Shown piece after piece: positions 46,541 through 55,115 of a stretch of DNA of 64,000 nucleotides. Under the pieces are notes generated by a model. The model ran no database searches. It was not told the DNA's origin and saw only the letters and a list, made by a program, of their open reading frames with translations. The DNA is taken from assembly GCF_916618915.1 (NCBI RefSeq), contig NZ_CAKAKE010000001.1, positions 2,897,001 through 2,961,000 on the forward strand, given 5' to 3'. This DNA comes from Stenotrophomonas sp. Marseille-Q4652 (GTDB taxonomy: Bacteria > Pseudomonadota > Gammaproteobacteria > Xanthomonadales > Xanthomonadaceae). Made by a program: the position numbers and the translations under genes. Position 1 is the first letter of the stretch, and each line of letters begins with the position of its first letter.

Positions 46541-47578
46541 ATGTCCATTACCCCCCACGAAGCGCTGCAACGCACGATCGAGCACCGCGAGATCTTCTTC
46601 GACGAAATGGTCGACCTGATGCGCCAGGTGATGCGCGGCGAGGTGTCGCCGGTGATGACCTCGGCCATCCTCACCGGCCTGCGCGTGAAGAAGGAGACCG
46701 TCGGCGAGATCGCCGGCGCCGCTGCGGTGATGCGCGAGTTCGCGCTGCCGGTGCAGGTGCCGGACAAGACCCATCTGGTCGACATCGTCGGCACCGGTGG
46801 CGATGGCTCGCACACCTTCAACATCTCCACCTGCGCGATGTTCGTGGCCGCTGCCGCCGGTGCGCGCGTGGCCAAGCACGGCAACCGTAGCGTGTCGTCC
46901 AAGTCCGGCAGCGCCGATGCGGTCGAAGCGCTGGGCGCGGTGATCGAACTGCAACCCAGCCAGGTGGCCGAGGCGATCGACCAGACCGGCATCGGCTTCA
47001 TGTTCGCGCCCATCCACCACCCGGCGATGAAGGTGGTCGCGCCGATCCGCCGCGAGATGGGCGTGCGCACCATCTTCAACATCCTCGGTCCGCTGACCAA
47101 TCCGGTTGGCGCCACTGCGGTGCTGATGGGCGTGTTCCATCCCGACCTGGTCGGCATCCAGGCGCGCGTGCTGCGCGAGCTGGGCGCCGAGCGGGCGCTG
47201 GTGGTGTGGGGCCGCGACAACATGGACGAGATCTCGCTTGGCGCCGGCACCCTGGTCGGCGAACTGCGTGATGGCCAGGTGCGCGAGTACGAGATCCACC
47301 CGGAGGACTTCGGCATTGCCATGTCGGCCAGCCGCAACCTCAAGGTGTCCAGCCCGGAGGAGTCGATCGCGATGCTGCGCGCCGTGCTCGACAACCAGCC
47401 CGGCCCGGCCACGGACATCGTCGCGCTCAACGCCGGTGCCGCCCTGTACGTGGCCGGCGTGGCCGACAGCATCGCCGATGGCCTGGCCCGCGCCCGCGCG
47501 GTGATCGCCGATGGCAGTGCCCGTGCGCGACTGCAGCAGTACGTGGACGCCACCCGCCGCATCGCCGGCCTCGGCTGA
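46541..47578 (+). CDS. trpD: Anthranilate phosphoribosyltransferase
   Basis: A 345-residue enzyme joining anthranilate to phosphoribosyl diphosphate. The PRPP and Mg2+ motifs are clear: [38 protein letters not shown], and [29 protein letters not shown]. The ATG at 46541 starts the homologous region; the frame above belongs to the out-of-phase DUF1543 gene. It is followed by trpC after 60 bp. Confidence 0.97.
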   Translation: MSITPHEALQRTIEHREIFFDEMVDLMRQVMRGEVSPVMTSAILTGLRVKKETVGEIAGAAAVMREFALPVQVPDKTHLVDIVGTGGDGSHTFNISTCAMFVAAAAGARVAKHGNRSVSSKSGSADAVEALGAVIELQPSQVAEAIDQTGIGFMFAPIHHPAMKVVAPIRREMGVRTIFNILGPLTNPVGATAVLMGVFHPDLVGIQARVLRELGAERALVVWGRDNMDEISLGAGTLVGELRDGQVREYEIHPEDFGIAMSASRNLKVSSPEESIAMLRAVLDNQPGPATDIVALNAGAALYVAGVADSIADGLARARAVIADGSARARLQQYVDATRRIAGLG

Positions 47579-47638
47579 GACCTCCACGCCGGTTCCCGGC
47601 CTGGCCGATAATGGCCGACCTTCAGGAAGCAAGTGACG

Positions 47639-48436
47639 ATGAGCGACATCCTCAACACCATCCTTGCGCGCAAAGCCCAGGAAGTGGCCGAACGCAGCGC
47701 CCGCATGCCGCTGGCCGAGCTTGCCGCCCGCGTGGCCGACGCCTCGCCGGTACGCGGCTTTGCCCGCGCCCTTGAGGCCAGCATCGCCGCCGGCGATCCG
47801 GCGGTGATTGCCGAGGTCAAGAAGGCCAGTCCGTCCAAGGGCGTGATCCGTCCTGACTTCAACCCGGCCGACATCGCCGTCAGCTACGAGTTCGGCGGCG
47901 CCAGCTGCCTGTCGGTGCTGACCGATGTGGACTTCTTCCGGGGGGCCGACGCCTACCTGCAGCAGGCGCGTGAGGCCTGCACGCTGCCGGTGCTGCGCAA
48001 GGACTTCGTCATCGATCCCTACCAGGTGTACGAAGCGCGCGTGCTCGGCGCCGACTGCATCCTGCTGATCGTCTCGGCGCTGGAGGACCGCCAGCTGGCC
48101 GAGCTGTCCGACCTGGCGATGAAACTCGGCATGGACGTGCTGGTGGAAGTGCACGACATCGACGAACTCGAGCGTGCCATCCAGGTGCCGGTGCCGCTGG
48201 TCGGCATCAACAACCGCAACCTGCGGACCTTCGAGGTCTCGCTGCAGACCACATTGGACATGCGCCTGGCGGTGCCGCGTGACCGCCTGCTGGTCACCGA
48301 GAGCGGCATCCTCGCCCCGGCCGACGTGCAACTGATGCGCCAGGCCGGGGTCAACGCCTTCCTCGTCGGCGAGGCCTTCATGCGCGCCGAGGAACCGGGC
48401 GAGTCGCTGCGTCAGCTATTCTTTTCCCATGACTGA
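47639..48436 (+). CDS. trpC: Indole-3-glycerol-phosphate synthase
   Basis: A 265-residue TIM-barrel enzyme that closes the indole ring in tryptophan synthesis. Motifs: [16 protein letters not shown] (catalytic Lys), [37 protein letters not shown] and TESGI. The ATG at 47639 lies nine bases after AGGAAG; a GTG at 47633 is too close to that site. The stop overlaps the HAD gene by eight bases. trpF, trpB and trpA are not in the window. Confidence 0.96.
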   Translation: MSDILNTILARKAQEVAERSARMPLAELAARVADASPVRGFARALEASIAAGDPAVIAEVKKASPSKGVIRPDFNPADIAVSYEFGGASCLSVLTDVDFFRGADAYLQQAREACTLPVLRKDFVIDPYQVYEARVLGADCILLIVSALEDRQLAELSDLAMKLGMDVLVEVHDIDELERAIQVPVPLVGINNRNLRTFEVSLQTTLDMRLAVPRDRLLVTESGILAPADVQLMRQAGVNAFLVGEAFMRAEEPGESLRQLFFSHD

Positions 48437-49148
48437 GCCCTATCCCAAGCCGCGCGACGACGCGCCCCTGGTGGTCTTCGACTTCGACTACACCCTGTAC
48501 GACGGTGATTCCGGCAGCCATCTTTTCGCCTCGCTGATCAAGGGCAATCCGCTGCGCATGCTCGCCGCGCTGCTGGCCACGCCGATCCTCGGCCCGCTGG
48601 TGGCGATGCTGCCGACGCGGCGCACCGGCATTTCCGGCTACGTGTGGATCGCCACTTTCGGCATGCACCGGGTGCGCGAGTTCAACATCGTCATCGATCG
48701 CTACGTGCTGCGCCATGAGGCGGAGCTGCGCGCCAGGCTGCTGCCGCAGGCGCTGGAAGTGTTCGCCGCCCACCGCGCGCAGGGTGACCGCGTGGTGGTG
48801 GCCACCGGCGCGCCGCCGGAGCTGGCCCGCGCCATCCTTGCCTTCGTCGCCCACCAGGACGTGCCGGTGATCGGCAGCGAGGTCGGCCCGCGCCTTGGCG
48901 CGGTGGCGGCCACCCGCCACTGCCACAACGAGGAAAAGATGCGCATGCTGCGCGAGCGCGGCTATGGCGACATCGACATCGCCTATTCGGACAGCACCGC
49001 CGACCTGCCGCTGCTGCTGGCCGCCAGGGCGCCGGTGGTGGTCAACCCGAAGCGCGCCAAGGTGGACTTCTTCCGCCGCGTGCTGCCGGGCGGCACCCGC
49101 ATCCTCAACTGGGGCTGCGTCGACCGCGGCGGCGAAAGGGCCGCCTGA
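48429..49148 (+). CDS. HAD-superfamily (SerB-like) phosphatase at the end of the trp operon
   Basis: A 239-residue HAD-IB hydrolase. Motif I is [10 protein letters not shown] (nucleophile and acid Asp), motif II lies in [12 protein letters not shown], motif III is the Lys of HNEEKMRML, and motif IV is [11 protein letters not shown] four-helix cap with a basic stretch ([13 protein letters not shown]) sits between motifs I and II. Relatives are phosphoserine-phosphatase-like enzymes and lipid-type phosphatases. It overlaps trpC by eight bases, so it is cotranslated with the pathway. Substrate unknown; an intermediate phosphate or serine phosphate would fit, as TrpB consumes serine. Confidence 0.85.
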   Translation: MTEPYPKPRDDAPLVVFDFDYTLYDGDSGSHLFASLIKGNPLRMLAALLATPILGPLVAMLPTRRTGISGYVWIATFGMHRVREFNIVIDRYVLRHEAELRARLLPQALEVFAAHRAQGDRVVVATGAPPELARAILAFVAHQDVPVIGSEVGPRLGAVAATRHCHNEEKMRMLRERGYGDIDIAYSDSTADLPLLLAARAPVVVNPKRAKVDFFRRVLPGGTRILNWGCVDRGGERAA

Positions 49149-49200
49149 GTCGCGGCGGAGCAGTGCCCCGGCCGGAGGGCAGGGCACTGCCAGGTAAAAC

Positions 49201-49225
49201 AAAAAACGCCCGGCAATGCCGGGCG
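49201..49225. terminator. Bidirectional terminator between the trp operon and clp
   Basis: CGCCCGGC (49207-49214) and GCCGGGCG (49218-49225) form a perfect 8-bp stem with an AAT loop. Six A residues at 49201-49206, preceded by AAAAC, give a strong U-tract for the minus-strand clp transcript; on the plus strand the tract CTTTCAT is weaker. Confidence 0.85.
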
Positions 49226-49257
49226 CTTTCATATCTGCGGATATCGCGTTGTCGGGC

Positions 49258-49947
49258 TCAGCGGGTGCCGTACAGCACCACGGTCTTGCCGCGTGCATGC
49301 AGCAGGCCATCGGCCTGCAGCTTCTTGAGCACGCGCCCGGCCATCTCGCGCGAGCAGCCGACCAGGCGCGCCAGTTCCTGTCGCGACACGCGCAGCTGCG
49401 TGCCCTGCGGATGGCTCATCGACTCCGGCTCCTTGGCCAGGTCGTGCAGGGTACGCACGATGCGGTCGGTGACATCCAGGAACGCCAGGCGGCTGGCCTT
49501 GCGGCTGGTGTGCAGCAGGCGCCGCGAGATCTGCGTGCCAATTGCATACAGGATGCGCGGCGCATCGGCCGACAGCGGGCCGGCGAACAGCTGGTGCAGG
49601 CGCTCGTAGCTGATCTCGGCCAGCTCGCAGGGCGTACGCGTGCGCAGGATCACCTCGCGCTTGTCCGACTCGATGAACAGGCCCATCTCGCCGACGAACT
49701 CGCCACTGCCGAAGTAACCCAGCACCAGTTCACGTTCGTCCACTTCCTCGGCAATGATGCTGACCGAACCGCTGATCACGTAATACAGCGTGCCGGCCGG
49801 ATCACCCGGGCGGAAAACGTCGGTGCGGGTGGGATAACGGCGCCGGTGACTGTGGGCCAGAAAGCGGTCGATGGTTGCGATGTCCAGCGTGAGCGGACTC
49901 GTTGCGAGGCGCACGGAAGACACGGTGTGGGCATTCCCTGGAGTCAT
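49258..49947 (-). CDS. clp: CRP-like regulator Clp
   Basis: A 229-residue global regulator of the CRP/FNR superfamily. In Xanthomonas, Clp controls virulence and surface genes and loses DNA binding when c-di-GMP occupies it, unlike cAMP-activated CRP. The cyclic nucleotide-like domain (about 20-135) has [21 protein letters not shown] and [12 protein letters not shown]; the DNA-binding helix-turn-helix is [23 protein letters not shown], typical of CRP recognition helices. The ATG at 49947 fits the known length of about 230. A minus-strand promoter is visible upstream (TTGCCC-N17-TAAGCT). It is divergent from speD. Confidence 0.95.
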   Translation of the reverse strand: MTPGNAHTVSSVRLATSPLTLDIATIDRFLAHSHRRRYPTRTDVFRPGDPAGTLYYVISGSVSIIAEEVDERELVLGYFGSGEFVGEMGLFIESDKREVILRTRTPCELAEISYERLHQLFAGPLSADAPRILYAIGTQISRRLLHTSRKASRLAFLDVTDRIVRTLHDLAKEPESMSHPQGTQLRVSRQELARLVGCSREMAGRVLKKLQADGLLHARGKTVVLYGTR

Positions 49948-49972
49948 GGCGGCTTCACTGCTGGGTTGAAGA

Positions 49973-50001
49973 AGCTTAACGAGGCCGCCCCCCACGGGCA
50001 A
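49973..50001 (-). promoter_or_regulatory. Predicted clp promoter
   Basis: On the minus strand TTGCCC and TAAGCT are spaced by 17 bp, about 26 bp upstream of the clp ATG. The -10 match is only moderate. G-rich and C-rich runs flank it. Confidence 0.45.
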
Positions 50002-50082
50002 ACATGTGCCCCGGCGCACGTTTCGCGGGGGGGCGCTTTGCCCCATAATCCCACCTTTCCACTATTCACAGGAACCACCGCC

Positions 50083-50877
50083 GTGGTCAAGCCGTTGCCT
50101 CGCCTGAGGTTGCAGGGTTTCAACAACCTCACCAAGGCGCTGAGCTTCAACATCTATGACGTCTGCTATGCACGCACGGAAGAAGAGCGTCAGCGCTACA
50201 TCGAGTACATCGACGAGGAATACAACGCCGATCGACTCACGCAGATCCTCACCGATGTGGCCGAGATCATCGGCGCCAACATCCTGAACATCGCCCGCCA
50301 GGACTACGACCCGCAAGGTGCGTCGGTGACCATCCTCATTTCCGAGGAACCGGTGATCGACAAGAAGGCCGCCGGCAAGGAGCTGATTTCCGACGCCGTG
50401 GTTGCGCACATGGACAAGTCGCACATCACCGTGCACACCTATCCGGAAACGCATCCGCAGGAAGGCATTGCGACCTTCCGTGCCGATATCGACGTGGCCA
50501 CCTGTGGCGTGATCTCGCCGCTGAAGGCGCTGAACTACCTGATCGAGAGCTTTGACTCGGACATCGTGGTGATGGACTACCGCGTGCGCGGCTTTACCCG
50601 CGACGTGAAGGGCAAGAAGCACTTCATCGACCACAAGATCAACTCGATCCAGAACTTCCTGGCCAAGAACATCAAGTCCCGCTACGAGATGTTCGACGTC
50701 AACGTCTACCAGGAAAACATCTTCCACACCAAGATGCACCTGAAGGACTTCGACCTGGACCAGTACCTGTTCGAGGAAAAGGCCAAGAACATCTCGTTCA
50801 AGGAACGCATGAAGATCGAGGCGCTGCTCAAGCGCGAGATCGAGGAGCTGTTCCACGGTCGCAACCTGAGCGAGTGA
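50083..50877 (+). CDS. speD: S-adenosylmethionine decarboxylase (pyruvoyl type)
   Basis: A 264-residue proenzyme of the Gram-negative class 1A type that produces the aminopropyl donor for spermidine. The self-cleavage point, Lys112-Ser113 in [14 protein letters not shown], yields a pyruvoyl group on the alpha chain. Other landmarks: [54 protein letters not shown] and [11 protein letters not shown], all near-identical to E. coli SpeD. The start is GTG at 50083, with AGGAA upstream; the frame above it belongs to clp's antisense. No speE in the window. Divergent from clp. Confidence 0.96.
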   Translation: MVKPLPRLRLQGFNNLTKALSFNIYDVCYARTEEERQRYIEYIDEEYNADRLTQILTDVAEIIGANILNIARQDYDPQGASVTILISEEPVIDKKAAGKELISDAVVAHMDKSHITVHTYPETHPQEGIATFRADIDVATCGVISPLKALNYLIESFDSDIVVMDYRVRGFTRDVKGKKHFIDHKINSIQNFLAKNIKSRYEMFDVNVYQENIFHTKMHLKDFDLDQYLFEEKAKNISFKERMKIEALLKREIEELFHGRNLSE

Positions 50878-50928
50878 CGGGCGCGGGCGATCCGGCCGGT
50901 GCCGGATCAGCCCTCCCTGGGAGACATG

Positions 50929-51013
50929 GGCGGGACGACCCGCCACCCGGGGCAATCCGGGGATCAAGACCGACGGCGGTCCGGTGTGCATACACCGGGC
51001 CGCTTTCTTTTTT
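50929..51013 (+). promoter_or_regulatory. Guanidine-II (mini-ykkC) riboswitch with overlapping terminator
   Basis: Two short hairpins with ACGR loops lie upstream of the Gdx gene: GGCGGG-ACGA-CCCGCC (50929-50944) and GACCG-ACGG-CGGTC (50968-50981), joined by a 23-base linker. Paired ACGR-loop hairpins define the guanidine-II class, in which each loop binds a guanidinium ion. The second hairpin's 3' arm (50977-50981) is also the 5' arm of a longer terminator stem (50976-51003) followed by TTTCTTTTTT. Ligand binding should keep hairpin 2 and prevent the terminator, turning the exporter gene on. The structure is read from sequence; ligand action is inferred from the class. Confidence 0.88.
50976..51013 (+). 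terminator. Terminator arm of the guanidine-II riboswitch
   Basis: GCGG-T-CCGGTGT (50976-50987) pairs with ACACCGG-G-CCGC (50992-51003) around GCAT, one unpaired base on each side, and a T-rich run (51004-51013) follows. The stem begins inside riboswitch hairpin 2, so the two cannot coexist. The gene start is only 17 bp downstream. Confidence 0.8.
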
Positions 51014-51029
51014 GCAGAGGAGAAAACCG

Positions 51030-51344
51030 ATGCCGTGGATCTATTTGTTGCTGGCCGGGCTGTTCGAAATCGGCTTCGCGCTGGGCCTGAAGTACAGCGA
51101 AGGCTTCACCCGGCTGTGGCCCAGCGTGGCCACCGTGATTGCCGCCGGCATCAGCCTGTGGCTGCTGACCCAGGCGCTGCGCACCGTCCCGGTCGGCACC
51201 GGGTACGCGATCTGGACCGGCATCGGCGCGCTGGGCGTGGCGGTGCTGGGCATCTTCCTGTTCGGCGACAGCGCGTCGCCGGCACGGCTGGCGTGCATCG
51301 CGCTGATCGTCAGCGGCGTGGTCGGGCTGAAGCTGGTGTCCTGA
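51030..51344 (+). CDS. gdx: Guanidinium exporter Gdx (SugE-type SMR)
   Basis: A 104-residue small multidrug resistance protein with four membrane helices. The antiport Glu13 is in WIYLLLAGLFEIG; the subfamily signature KYSEGFTRLWPS (residues 21-32) marks the Gdx branch, which exports guanidinium in exchange for two protons, rather than the polyaromatic-drug EmrE branch. SMR proteins act as antiparallel dimers. The ribosome site is AGGAGA. The upstream guanidine-II riboswitch gives independent support for guanidine as substrate. Confidence 0.96.
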   Translation: MPWIYLLLAGLFEIGFALGLKYSEGFTRLWPSVATVIAAGISLWLLTQALRTVPVGTGYAIWTGIGALGVAVLGIFLFGDSASPARLACIALIVSGVVGLKLVS

Positions 51345-51366
51345 CCCGAAAAGATGCGTTGGCCGG

Positions 51367-52011
51367 TCAGATCCGGTAGGCGATGGACTTCATCAGCTTC
51401 GAGGCCAGTGCCATCACCGTCGGGATCGGCGGCGGCAGGATCCGCGCGCCGGCATGTTCGGCATGGTCGGCGTGGCGGGCCTCGTCGATCTTCATCACCC
51501 GCAGGATCTCGCGGCTGCGCAGGTCCGGCGGCGGCAGCGTTTCCAGGTGTTCGTCCAGGTGCGCCTCGACCTGGCGCTCGGTTTCCACCACGAACCCCAG
51601 GTTCCAGCCATCACCACGCAGCCCGGCCAGGGTGCCGATGGTGTAGCTGCCGGCGTACCAGAGGGGGTTGAACAGGCTGGGCCGGCTGTCCAGCTCGCGC
51701 AGGCGCTCGGCGCACCACGCCAGGTGGTCGGTCTCCTCCTGGGCAGCCTCGAGCAGGTGTTCGCGGGTGGCCGGGTCGCGGGCCACGGCTGCCTGGCCGA
51801 AGTACAGGCCCTGCGCGCAGACCTCGCCGACATGGTTGATCCGCATCAGCCCGGCGGCATGGCGCCGTTCCTGCTCGTCCAGGGCAACGTCCGGGGTGGC
51901 TGCAGCCGGATAGGGCCGGGCCGCCGGCGGATTGCCGAAGACGGTGTCCAGGGCCCGCTGGGCCTCGGTCAGGAAGTGGTCGAGCGGGGTGGTCTGGCGG
52001 AGCGCGCTCAT
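51367..52011 (-). CDS. coq7: Demethoxyubiquinone hydroxylase Coq7
   Basis: A 214-residue diiron monooxygenase that hydroxylates demethoxyubiquinol in ubiquinone synthesis. The ferritin-like four-helix core carries the iron ligands in [30 protein letters not shown] and [16 protein letters not shown]; the family replaces UbiF in many proteobacteria. The ATG at 52011 starts the homologous region; an upstream ATG lengthens it with a non-coding-like leader. It stands alone, convergent with gdx (22-bp gap). Confidence 0.94.
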   Translation of the reverse strand: MSALRQTTPLDHFLTEAQRALDTVFGNPPAARPYPAAATPDVALDEQERRHAAGLMRINHVGEVCAQGLYFGQAAVARDPATREHLLEAAQEETDHLAWCAERLRELDSRPSLFNPLWYAGSYTIGTLAGLRGDGWNLGFVVETERQVEAHLDEHLETLPPPDLRSREILRVMKIDEARHADHAEHAGARILPPPIPTVMALASKLMKSIAYRI

Positions 52012-52086
52012 GGCTGGGGGTGCCGGAGTAGGGGGTCCCTGATTCTCGCCGCGCCCGGCGACCCTGCCAACCCGGGCAGTGCCGAC

Positions 52087-52115
52087 TTGCAAGCAGGGCG
52101 CCGGATGCCTACAAT
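52087..52115 (+). promoter_or_regulatory. Predicted rplM-rpsI promoter
   Basis: TTGCAA and TACAAT are separated by 17 bp, with the -10 placed about 88 bp before rplM. The resulting leader of about 80 nt may hold the L13 autoregulatory structure known in other proteobacteria; I did not fold it. Confidence 0.7.
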
Positions 52116-52202
52116 CTCGCCTCTTGTGTTTCACCTTCACAACGCGTGGCAGAGTTCCGGCAGTTCCATCGCCGCAATGAGCCCGACCTACCTGAGTTCT
52201 TT

Positions 52203-52631
52203 ATGAGCACTTTCACTGCAAAGTCCGAGACCGTCCAGCGCGACTGGTACCTCGTTGACGCTTCTGGCAAGACGCTTGGCCGTCTGGCCTCCGAGCTGGC
52301 CCGCCGCCTGCGTGGCAAGCACAAGCCGGTCTACACCCCGCACGTCGATACCGGCGACTACCTGGTTGTCATCAACGCAGACAAGATTGTCGTCACCGGC
52401 AAGAAGCTGCAGGACAAGATGTACCACCGTTTCACGGGCTACATCGGCAACCTGAAGACCGAATCCCTGGCCCAGGCGCTTGAGCGCCACCCGGAGCGCG
52501 TGATCGAGATCGCGGTCAAGGGCATGCTGCCGAAGGGTCCGCTGGGTCGCCAGATGTACCGCAAGCTCAAGGTCTACGCCGGCACCGAGCATCCGCACGC
52601 CGCCCAGCAGCCGCAAGTTCTGGATATCTAA
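52203..52631 (+). CDS. rplM: 50S ribosomal protein L13
   Basis: A 142-residue large-subunit protein that binds 23S rRNA early in assembly. The family core is visible: [37 protein letters not shown] stretch, [46 protein letters not shown]. The ATG at 52203 gives [15 protein letters not shown]; the ribosome site is weak. It forms the conserved pair with rpsI, which starts 2 bp after its stop. Confidence 0.98.
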   Translation: MSTFTAKSETVQRDWYLVDASGKTLGRLASELARRLRGKHKPVYTPHVDTGDYLVVINADKIVVTGKKLQDKMYHRFTGYIGNLKTESLAQALERHPERVIEIAVKGMLPKGPLGRQMYRKLKVYAGTEHPHAAQQPQVLDI

Positions 52632-52633
52632 TC

Positions 52634-53026
52634 ATGGCTATCACGCAAAACTACGGCACTGGCCGCCGCAAGTCCTCCACCGCCCGCGTGTTCCTGCGCA
52701 AGGGCACCGGCAACATCACCGTCAACGACCGTCCGCTGGACGAGTTCTTCGGCCGTGAGACCGCGCGCATGATCGTGCGCCAGCCGCTGGAGCTGACCAA
52801 CCATACCGAAACCTTCGACATCAAGGTCACCGCCGCTGGCGGCGGCACCACCGGTCAGGCCGGTGCGATCCGCCTGGGCATCGCCCGTGCGCTGGTCGAG
52901 TACGACGAGTCGCTGAAGACCGAGCTGCGCAAGGCTGGCTTCATGACCCGCGACGCCCGTGAGGTCGAGCGTAAGAAGGTCGGTCTGCACAAGGCCCGCC
53001 GCGCCACCCAGTTCTCCAAGCGTTAA
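52634..53026 (+). CDS. rpsI: 30S ribosomal protein S9
   Basis: A 130-residue small-subunit protein whose C-terminal tail reaches the P-site t[24 protein letters not shown] opens the protein, and the end reads [11 protein letters not shown], the family's conserved terminus with Lys-Arg. It starts 2 bp after rplM and ends before a strong intrinsic terminator. Confidence 0.98.
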   Translation: MAITQNYGTGRRKSSTARVFLRKGTGNITVNDRPLDEFFGRETARMIVRQPLELTNHTETFDIKVTAAGGGTTGQAGAIRLGIARALVEYDESLKTELRKAGFMTRDAREVERKKVGLHKARRATQFSKR

Positions 53027-53073
53027 TCGACTGGAGGCTGGCCCACTCCGGTGGGCTGGCTGGCGAATCAAAG

Positions 53074-53097
53074 AACCCGGCTACGGCCGGGTTTTTT
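53074..53097 (+). terminator. Intrinsic terminator of rplM-rpsI
   Basis: AACCCGGC and GCCGGGTT form an 8-bp stem with a TACG loop, followed by a run ending at 53097 with six T in total, 47 bp after rpsI. Confidence 0.92.
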
Positions 53098-53210
53098 GTG
53101 CCTGCTCACCGGACGGGGCTGTCCCGCACAGGGTTGGGCGGTGCCCGGGTCAATGCCTGTCGGTCGGGCCCGGCCGTCTGGTCTTCCGCATTGGTGGCCG
53201 GCGATGACGC

Positions 53211-53242
53211 AAAAAAAGACCAGATCGTGAGATCTGGTCTTT
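53211..53242 (-). terminator. Intrinsic terminator of the tRNA genes
   Basis: AAAGACCAGATC pairs with GATCTGGTCTTT (12 bp) around GTGA. The seven A residues at 53211-53217 become a U-run on the minus strand, 6 bp after the tRNA-Gln 3' end. Confidence 0.9.
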
Positions 53243-53248
53243 CGTGTT

Positions 53249-53323
53249 TGGCAGCCCCGGAAGGATTCGAACCTCCGAATGTCTGAGTCAGAGTCAGATG
53301 CCTTACCGCTTGGCGACGGGGCT
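53249..53323 (-). tRNA. tRNA-Gln (anticodon CUG)
   Basis: A 75-nt cloverleaf reads on the minus strand: acceptor AGCCCCG/CGGGGCT, discriminator G with encoded CCA, anticodon stem TCTGA/TCAGA with loop CTCTGAC (anticodon CTG, reading CAG), T loop TTCGAAT. It lies 31 bp downstream of tRNA-Met in the same orientation. Confidence 0.96.
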
Positions 53324-53354
53324 GTAGGCGGGCAATTATGCCCTAGTTTCCCTG

Positions 53355-53431
53355 TGGTGGCTATGGGTGGACTCGAACCACCGACCCCAGCATTATGAGT
53401 GCTGTGCTCTAACCGGCTGAGCTACATAGCC
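53355..53431 (-). tRNA. tRNA-Met (elongator, anticodon CAU)
   Basis: A 77-nt cloverleaf on the minus strand: acceptor GGCTATG/CATAGCC, A discriminator with encoded CCA, anticodon stem CAGCA/TGCTG with loop CTCATAA (anticodon CAT), D arm TAGCTCAGCCGGTTAGAGC. The paired first acceptor base pair (G-C) indicates the elongator, not the initiator. Confidence 0.95.
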
Positions 53432-53444
53432 TAGGGAGCCGGTA

Positions 53445-53473
53445 ATTCTGGGGATGCCGGGCGTAGTTGTCAA
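53445..53473 (-). promoter_or_regulatory. Promoter of the tRNA-Met/tRNA-Gln operon
   Basis: On the minus strand a consensus TTGACA is separated by 17 bp from CAGAAT, whose end lies about 14 bp upstream of the tRNA-Met 5' end. Confidence 0.75.
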
Positions 53474-53550
53474 CACTTTTGCATGAAGCTTGTCGCCCAG
53501 CGGCAGGCATGGCAGAGTCCCTGACAGTAGATTTTTCAGGAGTCCGCATC

Positions 53551-54171
53551 GTGATCGATCCGGACGGCTATCGACCCAACGTCGGCATCGTGTTGATGCG
53601 GCAGGACGGGCAGGTGTTCTGGGCACGTCGTGTGCGCCGGGACGGCTGGCAGTTCCCGCAAGGTGGCATGAACACCGACGAGACCCCGGTCGAGGCCATG
53701 TATCGCGAACTGCAGGAAGAGACCGGCCTGTTGCCTGAGCACGTGGAAGTGCTGGGGGCAACGCCCGGCTGGCTGCGTTACCGCCTGCCGGCCCGCGCAA
53801 TCCGCCGCAACGAGCGGCAACTGTGCATCGGCCAGAAGCAGGTCTGGTTCCTGTTGCGGCTCACCGGTGACGAATCCCACGTCAGCCTGGACCACTCCGA
53901 CAGCCCGGAATTCGACCACTGGCGCTGGGTGGACTTCTGGTACCCGGTCGAGCATGTGGTCACCTTCAAGCGCGGTGTGTATGCCCGGGCGCTGCGGCAC
54001 TTGGCCCCGCTGGCGCGCGGGGTGGCCGGGCCGGGGGTGCAGGCCATGCCCAAGTCGGCCCAGGAGGCCTGGCTGCCGGGCAGCAGCGCCGGCCACGACC
54101 GCCCGCGCAAGCGCAGCCGGCGCAACGGGCCGGGCCGCGGCGGATCAACAACGATTAACGTTGGAAATTGA
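53551..54171 (+). CDS. rppH: RNA pyrophosphohydrolase RppH (Nudix)
   Basis: A 206-residue Nudix enzyme that removes pyrophosphate from mRNA 5' ends, opening them to RNase E. The Nudix box is [23 protein letters not shown], preceded by RRDGWQFPQ. The GTG at 53551, with AGGAG eight bases upstream, gives the known N-terminus [17 protein letters not shown]; earlier in-frame ATGs yield an unrelated leader. The C-terminus has a basic tail ([12 protein letters not shown]) that suits RNA binding and is longer than in E. coli, as in other xanthomonads. Its last codons carry the bfd promoter. Confidence 0.94.
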   Translation: MIDPDGYRPNVGIVLMRQDGQVFWARRVRRDGWQFPQGGMNTDETPVEAMYRELQEETGLLPEHVEVLGATPGWLRYRLPARAIRRNERQLCIGQKQVWFLLRLTGDESHVSLDHSDSPEFDHWRWVDFWYPVEHVVTFKRGVYARALRHLAPLARGVAGPGVQAMPKSAQEAWLPGSSAGHDRPRKRSRRNGPGRGGSTTINVGN

Positions 54172-54196
54172 CAACCATTCGCATTTGCGATGCAAT
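54168..54196 (+). promoter_or_regulatory. bfd promoter overlapped by a Fur-box-like site
   Basis: A perfect TTGACA (54168-54173) is 17 bp from TGCAAT (54191-54196), pointing at bfd. The 19-mer at 54167-54185, read on the minus strand as AATGCGAATGGTTGTCAAT, matches a classic Fur-box form at about 15 of 19 positions and covers the -35. Iron-loaded Fur would repress bfd. The element begins inside the rppH stop codon. Confidence 0.6.
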
Positions 54197-54234
54197 ACGC
54201 GTCGGCCAGTTCCGGCCCGCCAGGTTGATCGCAC

Positions 54235-54438
54235 GTGTACGTCTGCATCTGCAATGGGGTTACCGACCACCAGATCCGCGAAGCGGCCGAGAGCGGCTGC
54301 CAGAGCGTGACTGAACTCACCATGCGCACCGGCTGCGGTGCCAACTGCGGCTCCTGTCTGGACATGGCAGCTGACCTGCTCGAAAAAGCCCGGCTGACCC
54401 GCAGCCTGGCCCTGCCGGTATTGGCGCAGGCCGCCTGA
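54235..54438 (+). CDS. bfd: Bacterioferritin-associated ferredoxin
   Basis: A 67-residue [2Fe-2S] protein that reduces the haem of bacterioferritin so stored iron is released. The cluster cysteines are in VCICNG and GCGANCGSC, the pattern of Bfd. The GTG at 54235 starts YVCICNGVTD. bfr follows 113 bp downstream on the same strand, so storage and release proteins are neighbours. A Fur-box-like site covers its promoter, in keeping with induction in low iron. Confidence 0.93.
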   Translation: MYVCICNGVTDHQIREAAESGCQSVTELTMRTGCGANCGSCLDMAADLLEKARLTRSLALPVLAQAA

Positions 54439-54551
54439 CCGTCCGCCGCGCCGGCCCGCGGCTGGCGATCCGGCAATGAACACGATTCGCGTTACTTCAT
54501 GGGGAGGCACAAGGCGCTAGAGTGCGCCGGTCCCCATCGAGGTTGTTGCGC

Positions 54552-55022
54552 ATGAAAGGCGACGCGAAGGTCATCGAGTTTCTAAACAAGGCGCTCTACA
54601 ACGAGCTGACCTCCATCAACCAGTACTTCCTGCACGCCAAGATGCTGAAGAACTGGGGGCTGATGGAGCTGTCCCAGCACGAGTACAAGGAATCGATCGA
54701 CGAGATGAAGCACGCCGACGTGCTCTCCGATCGCATCCTGTTCCTCGAGGGGCTGCCGAACTTCCAGGCGCTGGGCAAGCTGCGCATCGGCGAGAACCCG
54801 ACCGAGATCCTCAAGTGTGACTTGGCGCTGGAGCGCGAGGGCGTGGTGGTGCTGCGCGACGCCGTGGCCTATTGCGACTCGGTGGGCGACTACGTCAGCC
54901 GGCAGTTGTTCGTGAGCATCCTCGAGTCCGAGGAAGAGCACATCGACTGGCTGGAAACCCAGCTGGACCTGATCGACCGCATCGGCGAGCCGAACTACCT
55001 GCTGACCAAGCTGGAAGACTGA
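54552..55022 (+). CDS. bfr: Bacterioferritin
   Basis: A 156-residue haem-containing ferritin subunit; 24 form a hollow shell that oxidises and stores iron. Ferroxidase residues are in [39 protein letters not shown] and [12 protein letters not shown]; the haem-binding Met of the family falls in [15 protein letters not shown] region near residue 50. The ATG at 54552 begins [12 protein letters not shown], the canonical start. Preceded by bfd, with no visible promoter of its own read here. Confidence 0.94.
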   Translation: MKGDAKVIEFLNKALYNELTSINQYFLHAKMLKNWGLMELSQHEYKESIDEMKHADVLSDRILFLEGLPNFQALGKLRIGENPTEILKCDLALEREGVVVLRDAVAYCDSVGDYVSRQLFVSILESEEEHIDWLETQLDLIDRIGEPNYLLTKLED

Positions 55023-55115
55023 TCGGCTTGCTGGAAGCCCCGTCGGTGCCTGCCGACCGGGCCGGGTAGTGCATGGCGCAGCGCAGGCCGTTTTGCCGGC
55101 GCTGCGGCTGCATCC

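Noticed and set aside
51030..51344. EmrE-type multidrug transporter
   Set aside because: The KxSxGF...PS signature and the guanidine-II riboswitch point to the Gdx branch.
53100..53210. Possible small RNA between the rpsI terminator and the tRNA terminator
   Set aside because: No promoter, conserved motif or independent terminator could be seen.
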